The notes beneath the pieces were generated by a model. It was not told the DNA's origin. It ran no database searches and saw only the letters and a list, made by a program, of their open reading frames with translations. Source: Mucilaginibacter gossypiicola (GTDB lineage: Bacteria; Bacteroidota; Bacteroidia; Sphingobacteriales; Sphingobacteriaceae). From it: a DNA stretch of 64,000 bases. Position 1 is the stretch's first letter. Each line of letters starts with the position of its first letter. Positions 1-8,501 of the stretch are shown in pieces. The DNA lies in NCBI RefSeq assembly GCF_900110105.1, contig NZ_FOCL01000010.1:186001-250000 (forward strand), given 5' to 3'. Made by a program: the position numbers and the translations under genes.

Positions 1-323
1 TCTGGTTTATTTTCTGTATAACTAACGTTATAAGTCGCTTCATCAGAGGCGTTTAATATTGTTTTATAATTGGTTTGCTCTTTTCCCAGGAAACGATAAA
101 TCTTCCCATCCACATTAATCAGCCCCAATAGTGAGTGTTCGGCCCCTGTCCAATGTGTTGTGGTAGAGTTGTTCAGCTGATCGGTGTTTGACCAGATGCT
201 AAAGTAGGTGTTGTGGGTGATGAGCGGATACGCAGGTGCTTTTCTTTCCTGCGCATGCACTGTACCGGCAAGACATGCATAGGCCAGCACGACCAATGAC
301 TTAAGTCGGTTAGATTGGTTCAT
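1..323 (-). CDS. Glutaminase-family secreted protein, N-terminal part (cut by window edge)
   Basis: The minus strand reads from an ATG at 323 and stays open to the window edge, giving about 107 residues. They start with a signal peptide ending near 'GTVHAQ', so the product is exported. The mature start 'APAYPLITH' followed by 'FSIWS', 'HWTG' and 'VDGKIYRFLG' is the opening of the DUF4964/DUF5127 glutaminase-like family, large exported enzymes related to glutaminase A that are common in Bacteroidota. The catalytic part lies outside the window, so activity cannot be judged. It is transcribed away from the Crp-like gene, with about 220 bp of A+T-rich DNA between them. Confidence 0.75.
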   Translation of the reverse strand, partial: MNQSNRLKSLVVLAYACLAGTVHAQERKAPAYPLITHNTYFSIWSNTDQLNNSTTTHWTGAEHSLLGLINVDGKIYRFLGKEQTNYKTILNASDEATYNVSYTENKP

Positions 324-547
324 GGATAGTATATAATTGATATTTTATTCAAATCGTAAAAGTAGGTAAAAGCATTGCCCGGATATCTTCATATTGTATC
401 AAAGTGGGCGCATATTGTCTCATTTTCGCATGTTTTACTCAAAACCCGGGGGAGTTTACCGGATTACAGCAAAAAGCTATGTGCATCAATTGGCAAGATA
501 ATAAGCTTTGGAATTAACGGTTTCCCATTCATTTATAGTAAGGCATT

Positions 548-1117
548 CTATAATTTTGACTTCAGCCTGCTTAAACCTTCTTGTGTAATATTCAAATAAT
601 TAGCCACCAATCTGTTGGGTAAACGTTTTATGATCTCAGGGTTTTCTTTAAGCAGTAGTAAATAGCGCTCGGTAGCGTCGTTGGTAATGAAACTCATTAA
701 CCGGTTGGTATTTATCACGTAGGCATATTCCAGTTGATGGCGATAGAACTTTTCCCATGCGGGCAATGTTTCTACCAGGTGGTAAAAATCCTTCCTGTCC
801 ATATAAAGTAGCTCTGAATCCATTACAGCTTCAATATATTCATTCGAAGGGTTTTCGGTAATAAACGACACCATCGACGATGATGCATCATTTTCAAATA
901 TGATCCTCCGGGTAACTTCCGTACCAACGTCCTTTATAAAATAAATCCGTAAGCAACCCTTCACAACAAAATACATCCTGTTTGACAAACCGCCTTCGTG
1001 TAATAAAATTTCTTTCTTTTTAACCGTACGCGATTTAAAATATGAAAGGATCAACTGCAAATCTTCATCACTCATTTTAACCTTTTTCAGGATGTATTTG
1101 GCCAATGCTTCTTTCAT
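548..1117 (-). CDS. Crp/Fnr-family transcriptional regulator
   Basis: This 189-residue protein has a cyclic-nucleotide-binding-like beta-roll at about residues 25-115 ('KKEILLHEGGLSNRMYFVVK') and a short C-terminal helix-turn-helix ('VANYLNITQEGLSRLKS'). This is the small Crp/Fnr form common in Bacteroidota. The conserved cAMP-phosphate residues are not evident, so the ligand is unknown, and I see no cysteine cluster for an Fe-S or redox sensor. It starts 32 bp after the stop of the MFS exporter gene on the same strand, so the two probably form an operon and the regulator may control the exporter. Confidence 0.85.
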   Translation of the reverse strand: MKEALAKYILKKVKMSDEDLQLILSYFKSRTVKKKEILLHEGGLSNRMYFVVKGCLRIYFIKDVGTEVTRRIIFENDASSSMVSFITENPSNEYIEAVMDSELLYMDRKDFYHLVETLPAWEKFYRHQLEYAYVINTNRLMSFITNDATERYLLLLKENPEIIKRLPNRLVANYLNITQEGLSRLKSKL

Positions 1118-1149
1118 AAATATGCAATAGAATTTATTACCTGATAAAA

Positions 1150-2595
1150 TTATGCGTTTTGCTTAAAGAATTTGGGGTAAATTAACAACGCGGCAAACAA
1201 TGCAATAAATGCGTTTATCAAAAATACTTTATCAAAGCCATATGTTATTGATTGTGGCGAACCGCCCATTTTTGAAGTACCCGACACGCCCGACAAAACA
1301 GCGAATATAACCCCAATAACTGTTGTGCCGGTTATTTGCCCTAAAATCCGCGACAGCGACAGAAAGCCGCTGAGCAGCCCGCGCTGATCTGGCCGAGCTA
1401 CTTCCATAACAACGGTGTTGTTAGGCGTTTTAAAAAAGTTTAACCCCAGCGCAATTATTCCTATCCGCCAAAGGTAACCTGTAATATTTTGAGCCGGGGT
1501 AATTGTACTCATACAAAAACATCCAATTGCTATGGTAAGTACAGCATAAAACATCACATTTTTTGCGCCATACTTATCTGCAATTTTACCTGCATAAATG
1601 CTTAGCGCAACAGTTAATAAAGGCCCGAAAGACATAATTAGACCAACTTGTACCAGGCTGTAATTGGCTGCCTTTGAAAGATAGAACGGCGGCAATATTA
1701 CCGTGGTAATAATTACGGTGTAAACGAGTACCGTAGCAAGCAGATTTTTACTGATAAGCCTGTTTTTAAAAATAGCGACATTTATTAACGGATGGGTTAT
1801 CCTTTTTTCTAATTCAATAAATGAAAATAAACCAACAACAGTAATTGCTAATAATATTAAAACTAAAGGGTTGCTAAAACCACTTTTTTCAATCATTGTC
1901 ATACCGATACAGTAGCACGATAAGGTTACTGCCAATAAAACTATTCCAACCCAATCAATAGATATCGTTTTTTTAATGGCAGGGCTCAATATATACTTAT
2001 AGCCCAATCCGTAAGCTACTATTCCAAACGGAACATTTACTAAAAACATAGACTGCCACCCAAAAGTAGAGAGCAATATGCCGCCAATGGTTGGCCCGCT
2101 TGCAATGCCCAGTGCGGTTATCGTTGATAAAATACCCATTATTTTGCCAAGCTGCTTTTTGGGCGTAAGCTCGGTTGCAATAGCCATACTTAAGGCCAAT
2201 ATTAAGGCTGCCCCCAAACCTTGTAAACCGCGAAATACGATAAATAACGTTGCGCTGTTTGATATGCCACAAAGCAGGGAAGCTATGGTAAATATTACAA
2301 TACCCGCCAGGTACAATTTCTTTTTACCAACAATATCGCCAAGCCTGCCTACAGCGGTAATTAAAGCGGTAAGCACAAGCAGGTAGGCCAGTACAAACCA
2401 CTGCGCCGCGGCAAAAGTTGTTTTTAGCGTTTTGATCATGGTTGGCAATCCTACGCTCACAATACTTGTGTCAAGGTTCATCATAAACAAGCTAATGGAA
2501 ATACCGGCAATAGCAATGTTCAGGTTGGCTATATTGTGGGTAGGCTTTTCTTCAATATCGATGTTATGTAAGGTTTCTAATGTTTCTGTTTCCAT
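1150..2595 (-). CDS. MFS drug exporter, DHA2 (EmrB/QacA) type
   Basis: A 481-residue polytopic membrane protein. The N-terminal 'MMNLDTSIVSVGLPTM' in the first membrane span and motif A ('GRLGDIVGKKK') between spans 2 and 3 mark the DHA2 family of 14-span proton/drug antiporters. Length fits the family. The substrate cannot be read from sequence. It is the first gene of a probable two-gene operon with the downstream Crp-like regulator, which suggests inducible efflux. No membrane-fusion protein or outer-membrane channel gene lies nearby, so it probably works alone in the inner membrane. Confidence 0.85.
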   Translation of the reverse strand: METETLETLHNIDIEEKPTHNIANLNIAIAGISISLFMMNLDTSIVSVGLPTMIKTLKTTFAAAQWFVLAYLLVLTALITAVGRLGDIVGKKKLYLAGIVIFTIASLLCGISNSATLFIVFRGLQGLGAALILALSMAIATELTPKKQLGKIMGILSTITALGIASGPTIGGILLSTFGWQSMFLVNVPFGIVAYGLGYKYILSPAIKKTISIDWVGIVLLAVTLSCYCIGMTMIEKSGFSNPLVLILLAITVVGLFSFIELEKRITHPLINVAIFKNRLISKNLLATVLVYTVIITTVILPPFYLSKAANYSLVQVGLIMSFGPLLTVALSIYAGKIADKYGAKNVMFYAVLTIAIGCFCMSTITPAQNITGYLWRIGIIALGLNFFKTPNNTVVMEVARPDQRGLLSGFLSLSRILGQITGTTVIGVIFAVLSGVSGTSKMGGSPQSITYGFDKVFLINAFIALFAALLIYPKFFKQNA

Positions 2596-2810
2596 GCTAC
2601 AAAATTGAAAAGCAGAAAATGAATAAACATTGATGTGTGTTAAAAAATGGAAGAAGATGGAAGTTATTTTAAATCCTGCTGATTTGCTGATTTACGAGAT
2701 GAAAAGAACAAGAATCTGTGTTATGATTGACCGACGTTGGCACGTATATTTCTCTCAACTTTTCAAGCCGGTCCTCTGGAATCGCTCTTTTGAGCAAAAT
2801 AAAAGGTATA

Positions 2811-2840
2811 AAAAAAGCCTCACAGACATGTGAGGCTTTT
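2811..2840 (-). terminator. Terminator of tRNA-Asn
   Basis: A 12-bp perfect stem (2813-2824 with 2829-2840) with a 4-nt loop lies directly after the tRNA 3' end. On the minus strand it is followed by a run of T. This is a classical intrinsic terminator. Confidence 0.85.
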
Positions 2841-2841
2841 G

Positions 2842-2915
2842 CTCCTGAGGCTGGGCTCGAACCAGCGACCCTCTGATTAACAGTCAGATGCTCTAACCGG
2901 CTGAGCTACTCAGGA
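2842..2915 (-). tRNA. tRNA-Asn (GTT)
   Basis: The minus strand folds as a cloverleaf of 74 nt. The acceptor stem is TCCTGAG/CTCAGGA with discriminator G, the D-arm contains AGCTCAGCCGGTTAGAGC, the anticodon loop is CTGTTAA with anticodon GTT (Asn), and the T-loop contains GGTTCGAGCC. The 3' CCA is not encoded. The gene stands alone with its own promoter and terminator. Confidence 0.97.
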
Positions 2916-2938
2916 ATCTAATCCGGTTTGGAGTGGGG

Positions 2939-2969
2939 CAAAGGTAAAAACTCGTCGGATATTTCACAA
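2939..2969 (-). promoter_or_regulatory. Promoter of tRNA-Asn
   Basis: On the minus strand TTG (2969-2967), a 20-nt spacer and TACCTTTG (2946-2939) match the Bacteroidota housekeeping promoter TTG-N19/20-TAnnTTTG. The tRNA 5' end lies 24 nt downstream. This is one of the two best promoters in the window and supports the phylum assignment. Confidence 0.8.
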
Positions 2970-3232
2970 TTTTTATTCAAAAAAATTTCAAATATTTTTT
3001 AGCTGCTTTTTTACTTGCTGATTTCCTGCTATTTAAGATTCCATCACATACTATGGGTTCTTTAACAACTGGTAAATTTCTCCGCAGATATTGTTTTTTC
3101 CGTTGTCAAGTTTACAAAATCTGCCTGCATGATGTTTTCACTGATGAAAATTGGCGTTACAAATGGACACCGATGAATGATTATCCCTTAATTTTCGCAA
3201 TATTTGCGGCGAAAAAATATAAATATCTTTAC

Positions 3233-4147
3233 ATGAGTTTGTTAGTTATTGGCACTGTGGCGTTTGATGCCATTGAAACCCCTTTTGGTAAAACCGATAA
3301 AATAGTAGGCGGCTCTGCAACTTTTGCAAGCTTGGGCGCTTCTTACTTTTATGATAAAATAAAAATTGTTGCTGTTGTTGGCGATGATTTCCCGCAGCAC
3401 GAAATTGAGGACCTGCAAAATCACAACGTTAACACCGAAGGCCTGCAGATAAAACAGGGCGAAAAATCATTTTTCTGGAGCGGTCGTTACCATAATGACA
3501 TGAATAGTCGCGATACCCTGGTTACCGAGCTCAATGTTTTGGAAGCTTTCGATCCAATCATCCCCGACAGCTACCAGGATTGCGAATACCTGATGCTGGG
3601 TAACCTATCGCCGCAGGTACAGCAAACGGTGATCAACCGCCTTAAAAACCGTCCAAAGCTTATTGTAATGGACACCATGAACTTTTGGATGGACATTGCC
3701 CTTGATGAATTACTAAAAACCATACAAATGGTTGATGTTTTAACCATCAATGATGCCGAGGCACGTCAGCTATCAGGTGAATTTTCATTGGTTAAGGCTG
3801 CCCGTAAAATATTAACCATGGGCCCTAAATACCTCATCATTAAAAAAGGCGAGCATGGCGCATTGTTGTTCCATGAAAATCAGATCTTCAGCGCCCCTGC
3901 CCTTCCATTGGCCGAAGTATTTGACCCAACAGGTGCCGGTGATACTTTTGCTGGTGGCTTTATTGGTTATATGGCCAAAGTGGGTACCGTTAACTTCAAC
4001 AATATGAAAAACGCCATCATTTTTGGTTCGGCACTGGCCTCATTCTGCGTTGAAAAATTTGGCTCAGAAAGGTTAAGAAACCTGAGCGAAGAAGAAATTG
4101 CAGCTCGTATCCAGGAGTTTGTTGGCCTGGCTAAATTTGAATTGTAA
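3233..4147 (+). CDS. PfkB-family sugar kinase
   Basis: A 304-residue ribokinase-fold kinase. The N-terminal glycine-rich segment 'GGSATFASLGAS' binds the sugar, and the C-terminal 'DPTGAGDTFAGGF' holds the anion hole and the catalytic Asp. I place the start at 3233 ('MSLLVIGTVAFD'), where family similarity begins; the longer frame from 3053 adds 60 residues without family character. It could phosphorylate ribose, adenosine, fructose or another small substrate; no neighbour narrows this. Two terminator-like hairpins follow it. Confidence 0.88.
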   Translation: MSLLVIGTVAFDAIETPFGKTDKIVGGSATFASLGASYFYDKIKIVAVVGDDFPQHEIEDLQNHNVNTEGLQIKQGEKSFFWSGRYHNDMNSRDTLVTELNVLEAFDPIIPDSYQDCEYLMLGNLSPQVQQTVINRLKNRPKLIVMDTMNFWMDIALDELLKTIQMVDVLTINDAEARQLSGEFSLVKAARKILTMGPKYLIIKKGEHGALLFHENQIFSAPALPLAEVFDPTGAGDTFAGGFIGYMAKVGTVNFNNMKNAIIFGSALASFCVEKFGSERLRNLSEEEIAARIQEFVGLAKFEL

Positions 4148-4157
4148 CACCCCACCT

Positions 4158-4182
4158 AAATCCTCCCCCAAGGGAGGACTTT
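4158..4182 (+). terminator. Terminator-like hairpin after the PfkB gene (repeat family F)
   Basis: An imperfect stem around CCTCCC/GGGAGG with loop CCAA starts 11 bp after the stop codon. It resembles the C-rich/G-rich palindromes at 23098 and 45291, so it is probably a dispersed repeat serving as a terminator. Confidence 0.5.
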
Positions 4183-4190
4183 AAAAAAAC

Positions 4191-4220
4191 AAGCCCCGCT
4201 TAGCTATCTATGCGGGGCTT
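4191..4220. terminator. Bidirectional terminator between PfkB and cytochrome b5-like genes
   Basis: A 9-bp stem AAGCCCCGC/GCGGGGCTT with a 12-nt loop has an A-run on the left and T-rich sequence on the right. It overlaps the last codons of the convergent cytochrome b5-like gene, which ends at 4208. Confidence 0.75.
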
Positions 4221-4450
4221 AATTTTCCTACTCTTTTAAACTTTTCAAATACTGTTTCTGTATGCGGGGCGTCAGCAAGTTCATCTGTAAGGTCCTGGCC
4301 CGCCCAGTGTTCATAGTGTTTACCATTACGCCATAGGCGGCTTTCGGTTACATCATAAATATCGCCTTTGTAAGCCACCCAGGTCTGGGGCTTATCCTGG
4401 CCGTTACGTAAGGCCAGTTGTGATTTAGTGTATGTTGGCAGCTCGCTCAT
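4208..4450 (-). CDS. Cytochrome b5-like haem-binding domain protein
   Basis: An 80-residue single-domain protein. It shows the start of the cytochrome b5 fold ('YTKSQLALRNGQ...WVAYKGDIYDVTES') and a histidine-bearing middle ('NGKHYEHWAGQDLTDEL' then 'DAPHTETVFEKF'), where the family carries its two haem-ligating histidines. The classical HPGG is changed to 'GKHYEHWAG', so it belongs to the divergent bacterial branch. Its start overlaps the lycopene cyclase stop by one base, so it is translated with the carotenoid operon. A role as electron donor to a carotenoid-modifying oxygenase is an inference from position only. Confidence 0.7.
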   Translation of the reverse strand: MSELPTYTKSQLALRNGQDKPQTWVAYKGDIYDVTESRLWRNGKHYEHWAGQDLTDELADAPHTETVFEKFKRVGKLSPA

Positions 4451-5127
4451 CAGCTTAATTTCCGCTGTTTAAAATATTCAAAAAAACCAATATTCATCAG
4501 CAATAAAGCCATCAGGTAAAAATGATCCTCAAACGGGATAGTACCCACCCGTTTCCCAAGGTTTTCGGCATTGTTATACAACACAATCGGCACCGACGTT
4601 AATATGCCATTTACAATATAAAACGGCAAAAGTGCTACAACATAGGCCAGGTAATACCGGTTAAGCCAATCGGCTTTAAAAACGTATTGAATCAGTAAAA
4701 CCAATACCAGCAATAATCCAAAAGTAACCGTGGTGTAAAGCCGGTCATGATAAAATATCAGCATTAAAATAGCCAGTAATATCATCAGGCTGCTTATAAT
4801 ACTTGTAAGCCTGTATGGCATCAGCCATTTTACATAATAATTAAGGCAGGCATAAATGAATATACAGGAAAAAGGCACCGTTAAAAAGAACAGGATTTCC
4901 TCTAAGGGCAAACCAAAAAACTTAATGCCGATAATGTATGCCGGATTAAACGACCAAACGCCGTGGATGGTGAAAAGCACATCCCAAAACAAAAAAAACA
5001 GACCAGTAACAGTCATGCCCGGCCATATAAATTTCCAGTTTTTGTGAAATTGTACCCTTTTATCAAACGAAAGCACAACGGGAAAAAATACCGTTAGCAG
5101 GTTGATCAGCAAATAGGTGTATCTCAC
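4450..5127 (-). CDS. crtYcd: Lycopene beta-cyclase, fused CrtYc-CrtYd (CarR) type
   Basis: A 225-residue, almost entirely membrane-embedded protein with about six or seven hydrophobic spans. The motif 'PLEEILFFLTVPF' is the hallmark of heterodimeric lycopene cyclases, and a second related half ends in 'PFEDHFYLMALLLMNIGFFEYF'. Both halves are in one chain, as is usual in Bacteroidota. It would cyclise the ends of lycopene to beta-carotene in the inner membrane. Its start overlaps the previous gene by 4 bp and its stop abuts the cytochrome b5-like gene, so it is the third gene of a four-gene operon beginning with crtB. Confidence 0.88.
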   Translation of the reverse strand: MRYTYLLINLLTVFFPVVLSFDKRVQFHKNWKFIWPGMTVTGLFFLFWDVLFTIHGVWSFNPAYIIGIKFFGLPLEEILFFLTVPFSCIFIYACLNYYVKWLMPYRLTSIISSLMILLAILMLIFYHDRLYTTVTFGLLLVLVLLIQYVFKADWLNRYYLAYVVALLPFYIVNGILTSVPIVLYNNAENLGKRVGTIPFEDHFYLMALLLMNIGFFEYFKQRKLS

Positions 5128-5669
5128 GTAAGTTCGGTTAAATGTTTATTAAGGATTTGGTTTTGTGCCGGCGTGCACCTTTTGGAGTGGATCAGGAATT
5201 TGATAATTGCTATGGTCAGTTCCTTATCGGCCGAGCCGTAGTTTTTTTTATCCAGTTGCGCTATAATATCTTCGCTATCGGCTGCCAGATCTTTATTAAA
5301 GCCTAAAATAGCGGGTACGTTATGTTCGATAGAAAAGCGCATGAACCGGATCTCGATATTATGCGGATCGGCCATTACTGCCTGTTTAAATACCTTCTCT
5401 GATCTGTTAAGATACTTTATTTTAGAATAGGGGTTCCAGGCATGTTTAGCTTTTAAGGCCAGTAACGCACCCACAAAGCCGTTCACAATGCCACTTTTTT
5501 CTTTAATATGATCAAGGCTATTATACAATGAGTCGGTTAGCTGGCTTTTATCAATGGCAATAACCATTTGTTTACGTAACACTTTAAGATTAGGCTCTTC
5601 CGCTTTAACTGATTGCACAACGAATACCAGCGCCCAAATATTGGCTATAAAAAATATCTTTCTGAACAT
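5124..5669 (-). CDS. Exported protein of unknown function in the carotenoid operon
   Basis: A 181-residue protein with an N-terminal hydrophobic segment ('IFFIANIWALVFVVQSVKAEE') that looks like a signal peptide. The rest is mostly helical, with 'GFVGALLALKAKHAWNP' and 'HNIEIRFMRFSIEHNVP', which recall a TPR-like helical layout. I do not recognise a named family. Its start shares one base with the crtB stop and its end overlaps the lycopene cyclase start by 4 bp, so it is tightly co-translated with carotenoid genes. It may be a periplasmic or membrane-attached accessory of pigment synthesis; that is inference from context. Confidence 0.7.
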   Translation of the reverse strand: MFRKIFFIANIWALVFVVQSVKAEEPNLKVLRKQMVIAIDKSQLTDSLYNSLDHIKEKSGIVNGFVGALLALKAKHAWNPYSKIKYLNRSEKVFKQAVMADPHNIEIRFMRFSIEHNVPAILGFNKDLAADSEDIIAQLDKKNYGSADKELTIAIIKFLIHSKRCTPAQNQILNKHLTELT

Positions 5670-6520
5670 TAAATAGCATTTAATTTTTGCTGCAGCACAG
5701 CTTTGACATATAAACTCATTTTGCGCGCATCCGATACCCTGATGCGTTTTTGCAATATGACGCTGGCAGGCGTATAACTTATTTTCTTAAACAACTGCAG
5801 GTAGTAAATATAAGCAATATAAACTCCAAGCCGGGTGCCTACCGGTAAACGCTTAATACCTTCCAGTGCCTGGTCAAAGTCGTGTTTAATTTCGGCTTCA
5901 ATGGCCAATTTATCCTGTTCGGTAAAATTATTGAAATCAATCCCCGGAAAATAGGTACGACCGCGTTCGGTATAATCGGCCTTAACATCGCGCAAAAAAT
6001 TCACTTTCTGAAAGGCTGCACCCAGGCTCCTTGCATTGGGAATAAGCGACTGATACAAAGCATCATTGCTGGTAAATATCCTTAAACACATCAGCCCGAT
6101 AACCTCTGCCGAACCGTAGATGTATTTTTGATAGGTATCCTTATCGTATGCTTTATTATCCAGATCCATCGCCATCGACCTCAGGAAAGCCCGGATCAAT
6201 TCATGATCGATATGATACTGATTTACAATCTGCTGAAAAGAATGAATAACCGGGTTAGTGCTTATCCCCTCTTTAATAGCACGAAAAGTTTCATCGCTAA
6301 ACCTTTCAATCAACTGCTGCTGATCATAATTATGAAAAGTATCCACAATTTCATCGGCATAACGCACAAAACCATAAATGGCATAAATTGGGTACCGGAA
6401 CCTTTTATCGAAGGTTTTAATACCGAGACTGAATGAAGTGCTGTATTTTTTGGTTATCAGTTTACTGCATTCAAAACATGCTTCATCGTACAGGTTCATC
6501 ATCGGCCTTTGCGTGGTCAT
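5669..6520 (-). CDS. crtB: Phytoene synthase
   Basis: A 283-residue squalene/phytoene synthase. The first Asp-rich motif is 'YADEIVDTFH' and the second is 'NFLRDVKADYTERGRTYFP', both binding the diphosphate-bound Mg ions. The family region 'AEVIGLMCLRIF' is also present. It condenses two geranylgeranyl diphosphates to phytoene, the entry step of carotenoid synthesis. It is the first gene of a four-gene overlapping operon and is divergent from crtI, with only 82 bp between the start codons, so both arms probably share a regulatory region. Confidence 0.95.
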   Translation of the reverse strand: MTTQRPMMNLYDEACFECSKLITKKYSTSFSLGIKTFDKRFRYPIYAIYGFVRYADEIVDTFHNYDQQQLIERFSDETFRAIKEGISTNPVIHSFQQIVNQYHIDHELIRAFLRSMAMDLDNKAYDKDTYQKYIYGSAEVIGLMCLRIFTSNDALYQSLIPNARSLGAAFQKVNFLRDVKADYTERGRTYFPGIDFNNFTEQDKLAIEAEIKHDFDQALEGIKRLPVGTRLGVYIAYIYYLQLFKKISYTPASVILQKRIRVSDARKMSLYVKAVLQQKLNAI

Positions 6521-6602
6521 TTGTTCAAAAGTACAAATTCGAAGCCGGATTGTTTTTTAATGAGCCTAAAACAATTTGCTTACCTTGGGCTTCACATTAA
6601 AC

Positions 6603-8084
6603 ATGAGCAGCAGCAAGCATATTATTGTTATTGGTTCGGGCTTTGCAGGTTTATCAGCGGCCTGTGTTTTGGCTAAAGAAGGATACAAAGTTACCATATT
6701 GGAGAAAAACGATCAGCCCGGCGGGCGCGCCCGGCTTTGGGAGCAGGACGGCTTCCGGTTTGACATGGGGCCAAGCTGGTATTGGATGCCCGATGTGTTT
6801 GAAAATTTCTTCGCGTTGTTTGGTAAAAAAACTGCCGATTATTATCAACTTAAAAGACTTGATCCCGGCTATCGCATTTATTACAGCCAAAACGAAATAT
6901 TGGATGTGCCCGCAGATATGACTCAACTCGAAGCCCTGTTTGAGCAAACGGAACCCGGCAGCAGCAAAGCATTAAAAGAATTCTTAGCTCAGGCCGAGTA
7001 TAAATATAAAGTTGGTATGGGCGAATACGTTTTCCGCCCCTCCCACTCCATTACCGAGTTTATTGATTTCAATCTCATCAAGAAAAGCTTCAGTATTCAA
7101 CTGCTTACCAGCATGAGCAGTCATGTACGCAAGCATTTTAAAAACCCTAAACTGGTTAAGTTACTTGAGTTTCCGGTGTTGTTTTTAGGCGCTACGCCGC
7201 AAAACACCCCTGCCATGTACAGCATGATGAACTATGCCGATCTTTCGCTGGGAACCTGGTATCCCATGGGAGGCATGAATGAGATTGTAAAAGCGATGGT
7301 AAACATGGCTACCGAACTCGGGGTTGAGATTAAATTGGATACTGAGGTTATAAAGATCAATGTAAAAGATAAACAGGTTGATACTATACAAACCAATAAA
7401 GGCGCATTTACTGCCGATATGGTAATTGCCGGGGCAGATTATGAACATGTTGACCAGCATTTAATTGATGCGCCTAATCGTAATTACACAAGCAAATATT
7501 GGGATAGCCGGACCATGTCGCCATCGAGCTTGCTTTTTTATATCGGCACCAATAAAAAAGTACCCGGCATACAGCATCATAATTTATTTTTTGATGAAGA
7601 TTTTGAGCTGCATGCCAAAGAAATTTACACTTCACCGCAATGGCCAACCAATCCATTATTTTACGTTTGCTGCGCTTCAAAAACAGACAGCACCGTAGCG
7701 CTAGAGGTCGGTGAGAACTTGTTTTTCCTGATGCCGATAGCCCCGGGATTAAATGATGATGAAACCATCCGCGAAAAATATTTCAACCTGATGATGGACA
7801 GGTTTACCCACATTACCGGGCAGGACATCCGCGATTCGATAATAGTGAAACGGAGCTATGCGCTCAATGACTTCAAGGCCGACTACCACTCTTTTAAAGG
7901 CAACGCTTACGGATTAGCCAACACACTTGCACAAACCGCTTTTTTTAAACCCGCTATGCGGGCAAAACATGTAGATAATTTGCTGTATACCGGTCAGCTC
8001 ACAGTGCCGGGGCCGGGCGTGCCGCCGGCTATTATATCCGGGCAGGTGGTGGCTTCGGAAGCAGTGAAAATATTATCAAAATAA
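6603..8084 (+). CDS. crtI: Phytoene desaturase
   Basis: A 493-residue FAD-dependent enzyme of the CrtI type. The N-terminal dinucleotide-binding motif is 'VIGSGFAGLSAACVLAKEG' followed by 'EKNDQPGGRA', and the C-terminal family signature is 'GQLTVPGPGVPPAIISGQ'. It converts phytoene to lycopene at the membrane, between CrtB and the cyclase. I place the start at ATG 6603 because the 9 extra residues from 6576 precede the typical 'SKHIIVIGSG' opening. The gene is separated from the next one by a repeat-filled gap. Confidence 0.95.
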   Translation: MSSSKHIIVIGSGFAGLSAACVLAKEGYKVTILEKNDQPGGRARLWEQDGFRFDMGPSWYWMPDVFENFFALFGKKTADYYQLKRLDPGYRIYYSQNEILDVPADMTQLEALFEQTEPGSSKALKEFLAQAEYKYKVGMGEYVFRPSHSITEFIDFNLIKKSFSIQLLTSMSSHVRKHFKNPKLVKLLEFPVLFLGATPQNTPAMYSMMNYADLSLGTWYPMGGMNEIVKAMVNMATELGVEIKLDTEVIKINVKDKQVDTIQTNKGAFTADMVIAGADYEHVDQHLIDAPNRNYTSKYWDSRTMSPSSLLFYIGTNKKVPGIQHHNLFFDEDFELHAKEIYTSPQWPTNPLFYVCCASKTDSTVALEVGENLFFLMPIAPGLNDDETIREKYFNLMMDRFTHITGQDIRDSIIVKRSYALNDFKADYHSFKGNAYGLANTLAQTAFFKPAMRAKHVDNLLYTGQLTVPGPGVPPAIISGQVVASEAVKILSK

Positions 8085-8110
8085 GGCTTTACTTCCACTC
8101 TTTAAAAAAA

Positions 8111-8411
8111 CATGTCATTGCGAGTAACCACCAGGAAAGCCCTGGAAAAAATTGTGATGATGTGTAAAATATGTTTTAGAGATAGTGCGCTGGGTTGCGT
8201 TAGGAATGGGAGCAGATACCGGCCTGTGGCTAAGGCCCGTGTAGTATGAGCGTACAGCCCGGGCCGCAGGCAACGCCCATGTTATAAAACCGATCAAAAA
8301 AAACAATCCTAATAATCAAAAACTTAAGATTACATCATTATAAGGTACGAAGCAATCTCATAGCTATATGCATTGGCTACGAGATTGCCACGCTGCGCTC
8401 GCAATGACATG
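8111..8411. repeat. 301-bp composite element with 14-bp perfect inverted ends (families C and D)
   Basis: CATGTCATTGCGAG at 8111-8124 and its exact complement at 8398-8411 bound the stretch. The right part also carries 'GGTACGAAGCAATCTC', the family C core seen again at 25309 and 61566. The middle (8196-8279) is a family D unit also present at 31034 in the other orientation. The 417-bp gap between crtI and the sigma factor holds nothing else that I can support except the terminator at 8443. Confidence 0.7.
8196..8279 (-). repeat. Family D repeat, copy 1 (about 84 bp)
   Basis: Read on the minus strand this starts GGGCGTTGCCTGCGGCC, contains 'AGGCCGGTATC' and ends CATTCCTAACGCA. It aligns over its whole length with 31034-31117. 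G+C is higher than in the neighbouring DNA. From memory, similar GGCGTTnCC...CCTAACGC blocks are widespread in Bacteroidota genomes. Confidence 0.7.
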
Positions 8412-8442
8412 ATTTTTGGGAACCATTTTCTTTACAAACAAA

Positions 8443-8466
8443 AAACCCGCCTCATGGGGCGGGTTT
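8443..8466 (-). terminator. Terminator of the ECF sigma factor gene
   Basis: A 9-bp stem AAACCCGCC/GGCGGGTTT with a 6-nt loop is followed on the minus strand by a T-run. It lies 36 bp past the sigma factor stop. Confidence 0.8.
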
Positions 8467-8501
8467 CCTATTATATGTATATGATGGAGTTTAATTGAAC
8501 A

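Noticed and set aside
2630..2833. 67-aa frame between the MFS gene and tRNA-Asn
   Set aside because: It ends within the tRNA terminator hairpin, and its composition is not protein-like.
3053..3232. 60-residue N-terminal extension of the PfkB kinase
   Set aside because: It has no family similarity; the kinase fold starts at 3233 and most of the extension lies in non-coding-like A+T-rich DNA.
8115..8306. 63-aa frame in the crtI/sigma factor gap
   Set aside because: It is made entirely of family C and D repeat sequence.
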